A DNA stretch of 64,000 bases, from assembly GCF_027595985.1 (NCBI RefSeq), contig NC_073307.1, positions 46,284,094 to 46,348,093 of the forward strand. The letters run 5' to 3'. Below, in pieces: positions 11,348-23,525 of the stretch (its first letter is position 1; every line of letters starts with the position of its first letter). The notes under the pieces were generated by a model. That model was given only the letters and a program-made list of their open reading frames with translations. It ran no database searches and was not told the DNA's origin. This DNA comes from Sorex araneus (taxonomy: Eukaryota; Chordata; Mammalia; Eulipotyphla; Soricidae). The position numbers were made by a program, and so were the translations under genes.

Positions 11348-11517
11348 GAGGGCTGGAGCGATAGCACAGAGCGTAGGGCTTGCACGCGGCAGACCCGGGT
11401 TCGAATCCCAGCATCCCATATGGTCCCCTGAGCACCTCCAGTAGTAATTCCTGAGTGCAGAGCCAGGAGTAACCCCTGTGCATCACCAGGTGTGACCCAA
11501 AAAGCAAAAAAAAAAAG
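11348..11517 (+). mobile_element. Short SINE, young-looking copy
   Basis: Near-intact head (gggctggagcgatagcacag), B-box gggttcgaatcc, complete body and pure A tail. A good reference copy for the family in this window. Confidence 0.95.
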
Positions 11518-11794
11518 AATAGTAATTGACACCTTAAACACATAACTTTGGAATTAAGTCAGAAACTCGAGTGACTAAGGAAGACTGGAAGGACTTCAAG
11601 CCAAGTAAGAAGAGATATACAGAGGGGACTGAGAGAAGCTTGGACTCAGGAAAGGCAGCTCGGAGTTGGGAATGTTGGAGGTGAGTCATCACAGGTGAGT
11701 TCAGATGCCAGTTAGTCCATGACAGTCTGAGGCAGAAAGACCATGTGGAAACCACCCATCCATGCCAAATTAAAGTAGGATAAAGTTCACCCTG

Positions 11795-11990
11795 GGATGT
11801 TAAGGCAGTGGAGTACTATGTGGCCATTAAAGGACCTATAAAGGCCATAAAGATGCATATGGAAAATAAAGCTAAGTGGAAAAATCAATGATCACATACA
11901 TTCAAGTGTTAGAGCTAAATTTAGAACTGATTTTCTTCCGTTATACATTGATTGTGATAGGGAGAAGTGGCAGACAAAGATTAATAGCTC
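11795..11990 (+). mobile_element. Old LINE-1 ORF2 end / 3'UTR remnant
   Basis: 'ggagtactatgtggccatta' corresponds to the L1 YTMEYY region; the rest is degraded. Confidence 0.5.
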
Positions 11991-12558
11991 CAGAGAGTCT
12001 AGTTTTGACTCCCATGGAGAAGCAAAATGTATTTTTAAACTATGCATCTGTTTTGTTTTTATTTCTTAAAGAGAAATATCTTTGATAAGTCCCAAAGTAT
12101 CTCTGCTGAATCGGAAAAGATTTCTCGTGGCCCTATAAATGGAAAGGGAAGCTCTACTGTCCTTCTTTCCTCTGGGCCTACTATTAGTTGTGTCTTTTAT
12201 AAGCCTGGGGGGACATTTAAAAATAAAAGATGGGGGGGTGAGGAGAAGAGACTTCAATGTACGTGCCTGGCATGTGCAATTTTGATCCCAGGTATGCTTG
12301 GCATCACTGGGTCAAAGTAGGATCGAGTACCACTGAAAGAGACCCCTGGGTTCCCTGATTATTGCTTGCACCTCCTCCCCTGTAACAACTTGATAATAAA
12401 AACACAATAAAAATAATACAATTTAATAAATATATTCTTTAGGTCAGATAAGGCCCAATTCAGAAATGCCAGTTGATGTTTAAAACAGTGAAAGCAATGA
12501 ACAAACATTGCTTTATTCTACCTGGATTATCTACGGAGTCAAGAAGGATTTTACAACA
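11991..12558. other. Unassigned, with possible old SINE
   Basis: A degraded short-SINE body may lie at 12245-12350 (cctggcatgtgcaattttgatcccagg). Otherwise nothing. Confidence 0.4.
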
Positions 12559-12683
12559 GGGAAGATGGTCTAGGTATCTAGTCTACTGGATCTTAAATTC
12601 TAATCAGAGATTGCCTTTAGCTGGGAAGATGATCTAGGTATCTAGTCTACTGGATCTTAAATTCTGATCAGAGATTGCCTTTG
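12559..12683 (+). repeat. Tandem duplication, period 64 bp, two copies
   Basis: Unit 12559-12622 is repeated at 12623-12683. The copies differ at only about two aligned positions, so the duplication is recent compared with the surrounding old repeats. Confidence 0.9.
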
Positions 12684-14580
12684 GGAGCAAGGGCTGACTT
12701 GGGGGACAAGCCAACATGATTTCTTTGTCTCTCCCTCCCGCCCTCCCTCTGGCGCTCAGACACAAACAATTCCACCAGAGCTGCCTTGTTAATATCTGCT
12801 TTAGAGGCTGGGTTTCCAAATTTGGCAGCATATAAAGTCAAATAGGAAGATTATAAAGCATGCAGAGTCCTGGGGCTTGTCCTGCACCCCAGACACACTG
12901 AATCAGAATGTCTAATAATCAGCTTACATGCCTTTAAAATTCTTTGGTTCTTAATGCAAGCTAAAAACAGAAGCCTCTCCTGAGAGTACTAGCAAGACAG
13001 ACACATGCAGCCTTCACTGAGATGCTTCCAGTTATGGGGTTTCTCCTCAGAAAGCATTTTAGTGACGAAACACGATTCCTCTCTCCACAGAGATGAACTT
13101 GCTCTTTCTGCTCCCTCTTGCTTTCTGGAATCTGTGAGTCCCTCCCTCCTAGATAGAACAGGTGACAGCAGCTGGGCCCCTCACTGAGTCCCTTACTGCA
13201 GTGCAGCATCACCTTTTCTTCTGTCCTTTCCACCAGGTCTCATGGTAGGCAGGATTCAAGATCAGCCCATCAGAATTCCTCAGCATCTATCCAGACTTGG
13301 CGACCTAAGCCAGCACAGTCAGAGTACTTCTCTGGATACTTGTAAAACTAATGCCAGAATTGAGACTGGAAAATAGACATCTAGGGCCCCGTCTTGGGCC
13401 ACATGGTAGCAGGTGTTGTGATGGACCCGTAGACGGGAACTGCCGAATTAACATTCACTCCCACACATGCATGAGCTAAATTACCTGCTGAGGGTCACAG
13501 CTGAGTCTTTTCCCCTGAGCAAAGGGAGCTGACTTGCTGTGTCTACACCCACCCCAGAGCCAACCTACAGCCTGAGGTTAAAGCCTGACTCCAGCATCTC
13601 AGTTCCGGACAATCCCGAGTAGCAATCCAAACCCTGGAGTCATCCATGCTACGGGTCTAAAAGCACAGAAATCTACCTTTATCCTCCACCCAGTTCTACT
13701 TCCTTCACTTCTCAACAGCTTTATTCCAAAGGACATGACAAGAAGAACTCGAAGTGCCCAGGTTTTCTGAGAAATTGGTCACCAGAGAGAAAGCCCATGT
13801 AAAGTACGAGTGGTAAGCAGTGACAGCAGAGATAAGTGACAGCCATAAGGAAACCAAGATCCTCTCTGAATCCCTAGTTCTGCTCTCTGACCTCATCTTC
13901 TATTTATACACAATTGTACATGATTTCAAACATCTTGCCCTCTTATTAATAATATGTTGCTCATAACTGCTCACTTAGAATATGATGAAATTTCACAATT
14001 ATTGTACTTCTACTAAGTTAGCTGAGGATTTAGCAGTTAAAAATTCTATTAGTTTATTGGAGCCTGTGTTTTATGACTTCTCTGTCATTTTTTGGTCAAG
14101 CCAGCTCTGTTGATTGTATCTAAATGTTTTTGCTTCCCAAAAAACTGCCTTAGCTTTATGAATGCCAGGGTTTCTTATCCCTTTTATAGACAGGTCCCAC
14201 AAGACCCAATTCTAGAGGGTACTAAGAGAGAGGGGTTGGGATAGGGGGTGATTTTCTTTAAACCAATGTGAAACTAGTATCAGTACTTCACCCAACCCAC
14301 CCCCAAACTGAACACACTCTTCACCTATGCTATGTTCAAACCTTTTGAGAGGTAGACACAGAGGAAATCTCTTGACAATGGTTCAGAGATTCTCAGTTTT
14401 TACAAAAGACTTTTAAACAGAGCTAATGTTTGTTGTGCACATACAAAACAGAAGTTCCAGAGTTACTCTTTGCTAATCAAGGCAATATTTGTCCATGACA
14501 TAACTTCGCTTATAAGATCTCACTAAAATGACTGAAACAGTGACAGATTCCGGGCACTTTTACCTTCTTCCACTTATAAT
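12684..14580. other. Unassigned intergenic
   Basis: Mixed-composition DNA with no recognised gene and no clear repeat. Could hold unique conserved non-coding sequence, which I cannot judge without an alignment. Confidence 0.45.
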
Positions 14581-14592
14581 TATGAGATGTTG

Positions 14593-14612
14593 GAGCCAAG
14601 TGAAACTTTCTC
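14593..14612 (+). repeat. 20-bp direct repeat, left copy
   Basis: gagccaagtgaaactttctc, identical to 15293-15312, exactly 700 bases apart. Confidence 0.95.
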
Positions 14613-15292
14613 TATTCATATAATTTCTATTTGTAGCTTTGAAATTTCTGCTCTCATTTCTTCCTGTATTTTCTTGGTGGACTGTTTCATTGTTTCTTTC
14701 ATATCCTCCATTAATTTGTTGGATGTCTGTTCCATGGTTATTTTGTGTTCGTTGAACATCTTCAACATTTCATCTCTGAATTTTTTATCTCAGAGATAGA
14801 ATTTGTGGATAACCCCTGTTGGGGCTTCTGGAATCTTTTCTTCATCCTCTCCTCGTGGTGGGGATTTTTGCTGTTTCTTCATATTGTTATGGAACTATAC
14901 AGATGGAACCTTCCAGTTCTCTATCCTTATTCCCTCTTGCTGCAAGAGTGGATTCTGGATGAGCTAAGTCAATAATGGTAGCCTTTTTCCCCTTCTAGAA
15001 TACTTCCTTACTCTCAGGCGCTCTCCTGGTTTCTGTGAGGCCTTTAGTGAAGACTTAAGGCTATGTTCTTTTTATAAAGGGCTTGTGCAGATTCTTGTGT
15101 TAACTGACAGTTTTGGTGAAATTAGATTAGGCTAATGAACTATTGTCATATAGTGATTGAGATGGCCAGGGTGTTCTTCAAAGAAATAGGTAATACAGAT
15201 TGTGACCTAAGTCCACAGAGCAGGGAAGGGGGAAAATAACTTCGGGGGGGTTAGCATCCCCCTGCCCCACAGGAGGCCACGCCCCTTCCATT

Positions 15293-15312
15293 GAGCCAAG
15301 TGAAACTTTCTC
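15293..15312 (+). repeat. 20-bp direct repeat, right copy
   Basis: Identical to 14593-14612. Confidence 0.95.
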
Positions 15313-15480
15313 ATGCGACATGGCAGACACTGCTATCCCCTGGCACCCTTGACCAGAGAGGTTGCAGAGATGTTGCTAAGCCAGCCCCCTGCTCCCAGAG
15401 CCCCCTAACATCACTTTCCTGGAGGCCCTTTCACCCCAAATGAGGTCCCCTACTCATTAACATATCATCAGTTCCATCTT

Positions 15481-18400
15481 AACAGTTATCATCATGTATT
15501 AGTCAGGAAAATAAAATGAACGTTATTATTTTTACTTCTTCCAATTATCCTGCTCTCTTAGAGTGGTAAAATCATTGATCCAAACTTAGGAGTTTCCACT
15601 TCAATGCTTTCCATCTGCTTCTTTCTGAAGAGTTGTTGATTTTTTTTAACCATTATTGGTTGGGTAAGCAGAATTTTGTTCTCAAACTCAACAAATACTC
15701 CCTCCATTATTACTAAATAGCTATGTTGTCATTCCCAATGATATTCATGGTATATTGGGTGGGGGGTATGGAGACTATCTGGAGGAAGAAAGAGGGGTGA
15801 GCTAGGGCTTGCCATCCATGGGACTCACACACTTCAATAATAATAATAAAATGCTAAGACAAATAGAAACATGCCTTGTACCCAGTGACTCATGGCTCTA
15901 AGCTAATCCCACAATGGCCCCACCTCACTATTAAAAACATAAGAGAGAGAAAGGGAAAAACACAATTCTATGTGTGTCTCTCTGTTTGGTAACCACAACA
16001 ACAAGTCATAAATGGGAAGTGACTTCTGACAAATGCTTTTGTTTGAAATGCAGGCCCCTCATTGGCTCCTGAGTAATCACCTGATACATTCAAGAAGCAA
16101 GAGGAGCTTGGGACATTTTGCCATCTTGAAAACACTAATTCATTCTTGTACCAGCACCATTTCCTTATGCCAGCAAGGATGGCAGAGCTGTAGGCAAGAT
16201 GGAAAACAACTGGTTGGCATGAGGTGCCCTGGGAGCCAGTCAGAAATTACAGGATAATGTGTCAGAATCCAGGAAAAGATGGGTGTGTCGATCATGTCAT
16301 TCTCTTTGGCACAGACCAGACACACCTGAGTCTCCAGTCCCCATCCCAGAAGGTCTGAACACTAAAGTGGGATGAACTTGGGCACATCAGACATGATTGC
16401 ATCACTTCCAAATTGAGAATGAGGCCCAGAGAGGGGAAGAGGCCAGGCTAAAGGCACAAAAAGAAGTCTGACTGATGTTTCCAAGTGCAGGTTGTTTGAG
16501 GCCTAACAAGAGAGAAGCTGGGACCATATAAAGGTCAGCAACAGTGCCAATCTGAAAGAATCCACCTGCTCAGTCCAGAGTTGCTGGCCAGGAAAGCCCG
16601 TCTCTCATCCTCATCCCACAATGGTTCTCGACTTTTCCGTGGTTCTGACTCTGAAGCAAAAGGCTAGCAACAAAGTGACTCACTTTGGCAACAGATGGTG
16701 TGACTCAGTCTCTGCTTTCTAACCTTTTAGATCTGGCTCCACAAGATTGTAGGGGATCTTATAACATCAAGGACAGGCTGGTGAGAGAGAAGTCCTCCTT
16801 ACATTAAAGATGAACAAGTGTCTTGTGGATCAGTAATCAATTGCATAAAATAAAAGAGAGAGAAAGGTGTAATTAATTCAGCACGTTCAAGCTAAGATGA
16901 ATGAATGAATGCCCAGTGGTTCTCTTTCCTCTTTATGATAAGAGGGAAGCTTCCAGGCAGCGGTCCCAGGGACCCCTGTACCGATAGTCAACGAGGTTGG
17001 AAGACTCAGTACTCAATCAGGACCAATTATATGGCACTACTCAGATCAAACAGTACTGGGGACCAGAAAGGCCACACCAAGGAAATCTCGGGGGTCTCAG
17101 GGCTATATCCGAACATGAGGCAGAGAATGAGAGTGGTGCCAAGGACTGAACTCAGTCCCTACCCACATAAGGCATAGTCCCTAACCACTTACTATCTCCC
17201 CACCTGAGGCTTGATCCCTTTCAATCCTCACATTGATGACACGGACAAAATGGTAATTAAACAGTTTCAGAAGATAGGGGTCACAGAAGACAAGCAAATA
17301 GAAATGAAGTTTGGAGATATTTAGTGATTTACTCAAATGGCTAGAGTCAGAATTCAAAGCCTCGTCATACTGGTTTTCTCCATCCTCTTCCCTTTCTCCC
17401 CAAGCCCCAAATCCCACCCTAGTGTGCTTCTGTGGTCGGGGCATATTCAGCTCTGCTCTGACCCTAGGGCTGATGAGGGGGGAACTGGCAGAGTATTTGC
17501 CACATCACGAATGCGGAGATAAAAAAATCCCAAAGCTGCCATGCGTGTGATTCTCAGTCTTTCTGTCTGTATGAGGAAGGTGACAAGAGTATCTGTCTGA
17601 CAGATTTGCTTCCAAGATGAATGGAGACACCCTAAATGCAATGCAAAATGCACATTGCATAAACTGCTAAGAGTCAGTCAGTGAAAAGGGAATCAGGACA
17701 CAGAATGAGAGAGAAATGGCAGAAGGATGTGCACAAAGCTCAGAATGAGGCCGAAATGGCAGAGGATGAGCACCAAGCCCTCTCGGTGAACAGGGCCTAG
17801 CACACAATCCAGTGTCAACTCACTTGGGCTCCTAGCTGTCATCATGGTTTTTTCAGAATGCAATTCTCTTCAGGCTGGTAACCAATATCTGTGCTTTTCA
17901 TTCTTTTCTCGAATAGCCATTTGTAGCTGGCAGGGTCTGATGTGTACGTGAGGGAAGTCACAGCAGCCTGTGAGAAACCATCACTCACTCCGGTGAGTGG
18001 GTGCTGAAGTCATGAAAAGACACACAAGGATCCCGGGTCCCTGGGTCAGTCCTGCCTCTCAGGTCCAACCCAGGTAACCAGTTGGCCAACGGCCCAACCT
18101 CACTATGCCCGGTTCTCTCTTGGAGAGAGGAGCACCTGGAACACACCCCCTCCCCAGCTCTGGAGGGCTTCTCTGGTCCGCAGGGTGGAAACTCCCCAAG
18201 TCCCTGGGGTTTACCTCAGATGACTTTCTCTCCCCCCTGCCAGCCCCGCATGCTGCTCTGAGTCAGGTCTCTAGTTTCTTTCTCCTGTTTCGCTGAAACA
18301 TATTTTCCCACAGAGCTTTCTCAGAACTTTTTCCCTTAAGTCGCCATCTCACCCTGCAGGCCGCTGCCCTCTCCCATCTTCCCGGTCTCACTTCCTGTTG

Positions 18401-19100
18401 CCTCTTCCTGCCCTGACTAATAACTCAGGAATACCTGAGATCACTGGTTGAAGAGGGGACCCAGGCAGACTCTCCCCCTCCCTGGATAGCCAGGCAGCCT
18501 ACGGTTGGCAGCTGGAGTCTCACTCGCCTTCTCTAAATTCAGGTGCTGCCTTTTTGGGCAGTGTGTGCCCAAGCAAGCCTCAGGCCTAGCTGGAAGTTTC
18601 AGAGGCCGCCATGAGGATTAGAGGAGGTGACGGTAGACAAGGTGTGTTCCGTGCTGCCCGGTCATCCCTCTGCTCTGCCCACATCTCATCCCACAGTTTC
18701 CACCACCTTCTCCCAGCCCTCTGAGGAAACACATTGTTTTCCCTTGAGTCAAACCCTTCATTTGCTCATTCCTCTTGACCTTCCTCAGAAACCATGTCCA
18801 GGGCTGCTCATCCTCGCTGGAGCATCATCTGCCCCCTGCTTCTTCTTCTACTCCAAACCACTCTTCTGTCTGAACCCCCATCTTGCACACAGACACTGTT
18901 GTCCCCAACAGTCTGGGCTGAAAATAGAAAACCTCTGACGCTTTCCTTGGCTTCTTGTGCATTGTTCGTGGTCACCAAGGGCCTGAATTCTGTCCACACT
19001 GCCCACCTGGCTCTGTGTCTCCTATAAGTTTGACCGGCCTCCCTGCTGTCCGGCTCTCTCCCTTTGTCACTGTGTGTGTAAAAACACAAAAATAAAAAGA
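15481..19100. other. Unassigned, largely repeat-poor stretch
   Basis: The longest part of the upstream half with almost no SINE. GC rises between 16.3 and 19.0 kb. 'gaggcccagagaggggaag' near 16421 is MIR-like. No gene recognised; the frames at 16905-17177, 17181-17444 and 18627-18938 have no known signature. Confidence 0.45.
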
Positions 19101-19684
19101 AAGGGGCGCCACACCAGGGAGGTTGAATGGCGATGACGAGGCAGGTGAAGGAAGGACCGGTTGTGAGACCAAGATGGTTGGTCTCACTTGCAGTTTATTA
19201 AGATCTTCGCTCTATACACTCTCCACCCCCTCTCCTTTGATCACGGCACTTCCAAAGGGCGCAATACATTGACATCACCAAAGGCACCAAAAGATGTTAC
19301 AGGAAGAACATTGAGGCAACATTATTCTCTTGTATCTGCAGGCCAGTAATCTAGGCCTTCTGGAAAGAAGATACAAAACCAAAACGGAAGCCTTCCTTGG
19401 GCTGAAAGCACTTGGATTTACATTCCAAAGACGGGGCTGGGCTGCCACAATAAATCTACATGTCAATTACAAACTAGGCAGCACCTGAAATCTACATCCC
19501 AAAGACTAGGCTGGGCCAGAGCCTGGAATCTACAATGTCAAGTCAGGCCTGGCTAGCACCTAAGATCTGCATGTCAAAGACCAGCCAGGTTTCCGTGAGA
19601 AAAGGAAAACTGCCTCTGAAATTATTTCCAGAAGGCAGCTGAAAAAGGGAAAATATTCCTGTCTGCAGTACAGTGTCTCCAACA
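19101..19684 (-). mobile_element. Class II endogenous retrovirus LTR
   Basis: Read on the minus strand, a TGTTGGAGAC start follows a purine tract, an AATAAA lies near 19195-19200 (cttaataaactgcaag), and a U5-like segment continues to about 19101. The length of about 585 bases fits an ERV2/ERVK-like LTR. The outer edge is uncertain. Promoter activity is not shown. Confidence 0.65.
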
Positions 19685-19698
19685 TCTCCCCCCTTTTT
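19685..19698 (-). other. Retroviral polypurine tract
   Basis: On the minus strand aaaaaggggggaga lies directly before the LTR start, as in betaretrovirus-like elements, where it primes plus-strand DNA. Confidence 0.65.
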
Positions 19699-20631
19699 GT
19701 TTAGGACATATTTTAACCATCATAACAATTCAAGCTTAAAATAAAATGCTAGGCACAAAAAGTTCAATAACAATAGCAGAACATCTATTCTCTAGGACAG
19801 ATACTCTTTCAGCAGGACCCATCCAATGATGAAATCCCATGGTTGTGTTTCTCCTCTCCTTGTCCAACAAACATATAAGCATTCATAATATTAATCATTT
19901 TGTATGGGCATATCAAGAGATGCATTAAGCTTTTAGAATTGCTCTCCGGGGGTCACCTCAATCTCAGACTATAGCGCTCAGGCCAGATTAGTCTTTCCTA
20001 CCCTAGCAGGGTCCTAGTCTCATCGTTGCTTTTGGATCGTGACATGACATGTCCATGACCAAGCTCTTAACATATAGTAAAGCATTAGGCGCTTTGGCCA
20101 GGCCCATCTCGATGCCAGGGTAGCACACAACTCACCGCTTGCCCTGGGTCCGTCCCATCCCCCGTTGGGACCCTGCTTTTGAGGGTGCTAGGAAGTAAGG
20201 CCAGCTGAGGCTTAAGTCAAGAAAGCAGATGCCAGGGAATGAATAATATTTGAAGCCAATTAAATCCCATGTTACCAAAGCATATTAATAAATGTCTTTC
20301 TTTGTCCATACAAAAAGGATATTGTTTTAAGGTAAACTATTCAAAAGACATAAGAGAGGAGAAAGACAATATTAACTTAAAGACAATATTAACTTACACT
20401 GTCCTAGCAAGGTCTGACCTTACAAATTAAGAGTTTGATTAGAGGAAGAGCAGATAAACTGGTAGAAGTGGTTACAGATAAACAAAGGAATGGGAGTGAC
20501 TCGGGAGCACTTTGATGGGCGTGACTGATATACCTAAGCTCCTAGTGGCAAGGGGAGCAGGACAAACCAATGATATCCAACAACTGTGTGCTCTGGCCCT
20601 TTATTCTTCATGTTCTTCTCCTAGGGAGCAC
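19699..20631 (-). mobile_element. Internal 3' part of the same endogenous retrovirus, non-coding
   Basis: Non-coding sequence upstream of the polypurine tract on the minus strand. No gag, pol or env frame is left, so this is a remnant or a non-coding element. A 17-base tandem repeat (aaagacaatattaactt) sits at about 20361-20395. The right side is cut off by the L1 at 20632. Confidence 0.5.
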
Positions 20632-21290
20632 TTTTTTTCTATTTTATAAGTTAGTTCACAATATTTGATTACATTTAATATTCAAACACCAATCTCACCA
20701 CCATTACATCTTCCCACCACCAAATTCGGGATGTTTCCACCCCAAACCCCAACCCCCGTCCCAAAACACAACCGAAAGAATATATTTTGTATTGTATGTT
20801 ATGAAGAACTGCTGAACATGCTTATAAAAAAGTGTTCACACAGTAAATGGTATGAAAATTTTTCCATTCTGGCAGGAGCTATCAAGACATGCTATAGGAT
20901 ATCTCTAACATGTTGTTAAAGTTTGGGTGATGTGAGCTTTGGTGTGTATATATATCTGAAAATATGTATATATGCATACATATGTATATATTTCCCCCTC
21001 TAATTTGTTGCCTACTGTCCGAACCCCATCAAATATGGTGTGGAAATTATGTAGAATGGGTAGGGAGTGTCTTATGATGTGCTGCACAGCTGCTTTTGCA
21101 GCCACATGGTCCAAGAATATGTTCACATGTGAGGCTTGTTCACATGTTCATATGTGAGCATTGGCCTGAGCATGTTGGGAGCGGCCCAGAGTGTGGCAGC
21201 AGTTAGGTTGTGGAGGTTGACTGCCGGCGCTAGGTTCCTTGGCTTGGGGAGGGCTCTCACCGCCCCCCCTCGGGTGAAATAAATTTTAGA
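20632..21290 (-). mobile_element. L1-like 3' end, second subfamily
   Basis: Begins with a T run (complemented tail), then 'caacaccaatctcaccaccat' type text broken by differences, and continues parallel to 8265-8560. Lies at the edge of the retroviral remnant, so it probably inserted later. Confidence 0.6.
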
Positions 21291-21384
21291 AAATAAATTC
21301 ATATTATCAAGTTGTCATATGTATATAAGAATTATAATGAAAAAATTATAGTCATATATTTGGCTAAATCTATTTGTTGTTGTA

Positions 21385-21560
21385 GTTTTTTGGGGGCCAT
21401 GCTGATGGTGGCCATGATGCTCAGGGGTTATTTATAGTTTCTTGCTTAGGAATTACTCCTGGCAGTGCTTGAGGGACCATATGGGATACTGGAGATTGAA
21501 CCTGGGTCTATTATGTGCAAAACAAGTGCTCCACCTGCTACATTATCCTATACTTCAGGT
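21385..21560 (-). mobile_element. Short SINE
   Basis: 'ggaattactcctggcagtgc' and 'ggagattgaacctgggtc' mark the body and B-box. Confidence 0.85.
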
Positions 21561-21574
21561 AGACCTATTTTTAT

Positions 21575-21690
21575 TTTATTTTAAAATATTTTATTAATTA
21601 CCGTAGTTTACAAAGTCATCATCATACAATTGCTACAGACTTTCAATATTTCAACACCAATCCCACCAAGCAGAGTAACTTTCCATTTTT
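21575..21690 (-). mobile_element. L1-like 3' end fragment
   Basis: 'caatatttcaacaccaatcc' matches the complemented L1 3' end; interrupted on the right by the next SINE. Confidence 0.55.
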
Positions 21691-21711
21691 GCCAGAAAAT
21701 TCAATTCAATT

Positions 21712-21886
21712 TTTTTTTGGGGGGGTCTTTGGGTCACACTCAGCGGTGTGCAGACGTTTCTCCTAGATCTGCACTCAGGAATTACTCCTGGTGGTGCTCA
21801 GGGAACTATATGGAATGCTGGGGATCGAACCAGGGTCCACTGCGTGCAAGGCAGCACCCTACCAGCTGGACTATAGCTCCGGCCCC
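21712..21886 (-). mobile_element. Short SINE
   Basis: Full body and B-box (gggatcgaaccagggtc), head end 'ctatagctccggcccc'. Confidence 0.9.
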
Positions 21887-22238
21887 ATTATCTCAATATT
21901 TCTTATAGCCTCCCATCTCCTATAGTTTTTTCAAAAATGAATCAAGACCTGTAGAATCCTAAAATTGACTATAGATTCTCCATTAAGTGGAGGGAGCATG
22001 AAATTTAGGATTTGCTTAACCTCTCTGCCTATGGCTAAGCAAATGAGAATCAGAATATGCCTTAAATTCAATGTAAAAATAAACCAGTAGCACATACAGC
22101 TATATTTAGAGGATTTATTCTAAACTACTTATTCTTCATAAAGACCGAGGTTAACATTTTGAAGTTTGAAATTAAATCATTCCTTGAAAATAATTTTTAA
22201 TTCTAATACAAAATTTATGCTATAAAACTGAAATGCTC

Positions 22239-22412
22239 AGGGCTGGAGCAATAACACAGCGGGTAGGGCATTTGCCTTGCGTGCAACTGACATGGGGTTT
22301 GATTACCAGCATCCCATGTGGTCCCCAAGTACCACCAGGAGTGATTCCTGGGTACATGAGCCAGGAGTTACCCCTGTGCATCGCTGCATATGATCTGAAA
22401 AGAAAAAAAAAA
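22239..22412 (+). mobile_element. Short SINE
   Basis: Intact head (gggctggagcaataacacag) and A tail. Confidence 0.92.
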
Positions 22413-23122
22413 CTGAAATACCCTTTGAATAATCAAAAAAGGCTCTAAAATAGCTCAATTACTGTGCCTGTCATATCTTAGAGGACTCGTGTCTATAGTG
22501 TCAATTATTTTTAAGGCTAAGTGCTAGGGTTTATGGGCTATGAAATGATAAACAGAATACTATTCCTTTCTTCATGAACATAAAGATTACTAGTTAGGTT
22601 CTTGAAAAAAAGTATAAGATTACTTTTTTTCAGTTAAATATATCAAAATAATTAGCTCATGGATGTAAAAAAAGATTCAAATTTTCCAATAAATTATGTG
22701 AACAAGCAAATCATGAGTCACTATTTTTTAAAAAATTACCAAATATTTTTTTTAATTTCTATGTATCATTCTTCTAGCCTCTGAGAATAGAAGGTAAAGA
22801 TGGAAAGTGTGGAAAGTGTGCTCCCTTCTCTCTTGGGCCTTCCATTCTGATGGAGAGGGAAGACAAGAAATAAATAAGTTGATGGCCATCTGACATAACA
22901 TACATAATGATAAGGCTGTGGGGAAAAGTCAAAAAGTATGAAATCAGTAAGCTGCCAGTGAAAGAAGTAGGAGCTTGAGGCCCAGAATAGTCTCATTGGG
23001 AAGTGACATGTGAAGAGACCTCAGAGCATGTAAGCCTAAGAGGATTCCATGTTGAGAGCACACCTAGGGAAAAAAGAGCAAGTGAAAAATTTTCAAAACC
23101 TGGATGAGCATGGCATCTTTGA
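22413..23122. other. Unassigned intergenic
   Basis: Nothing recognised. Confidence 0.5.

Positions 23123-23525
<403 letters not shown>

Larger units (their letters stand above)
14593..15480 (-). mobile_element. LINE-1 5'UTR and start of ORF1, fragment
   Basis: On the minus strand a frame starts near 14885 with MKKQQKSPPRGEDEE and runs into a Lys/Glu-rich coiled-coil stretch (MEDMKETMKQSTKKIQEEMR) typical of L1 ORF1 N-termini, with an in-frame stop early on. The GC-richer sequence to 15480 would be the 5'UTR. The piece ends abruptly on the left without a poly-T, so it is not a normal 3'-anchored L1 copy. Confidence 0.65.

Noticed and set aside
11348..11420. Possible tRNA gene
   Set aside because: The A- and B-box-like text belongs to a SINE head; the cloverleaf is not intact and an A tail follows.
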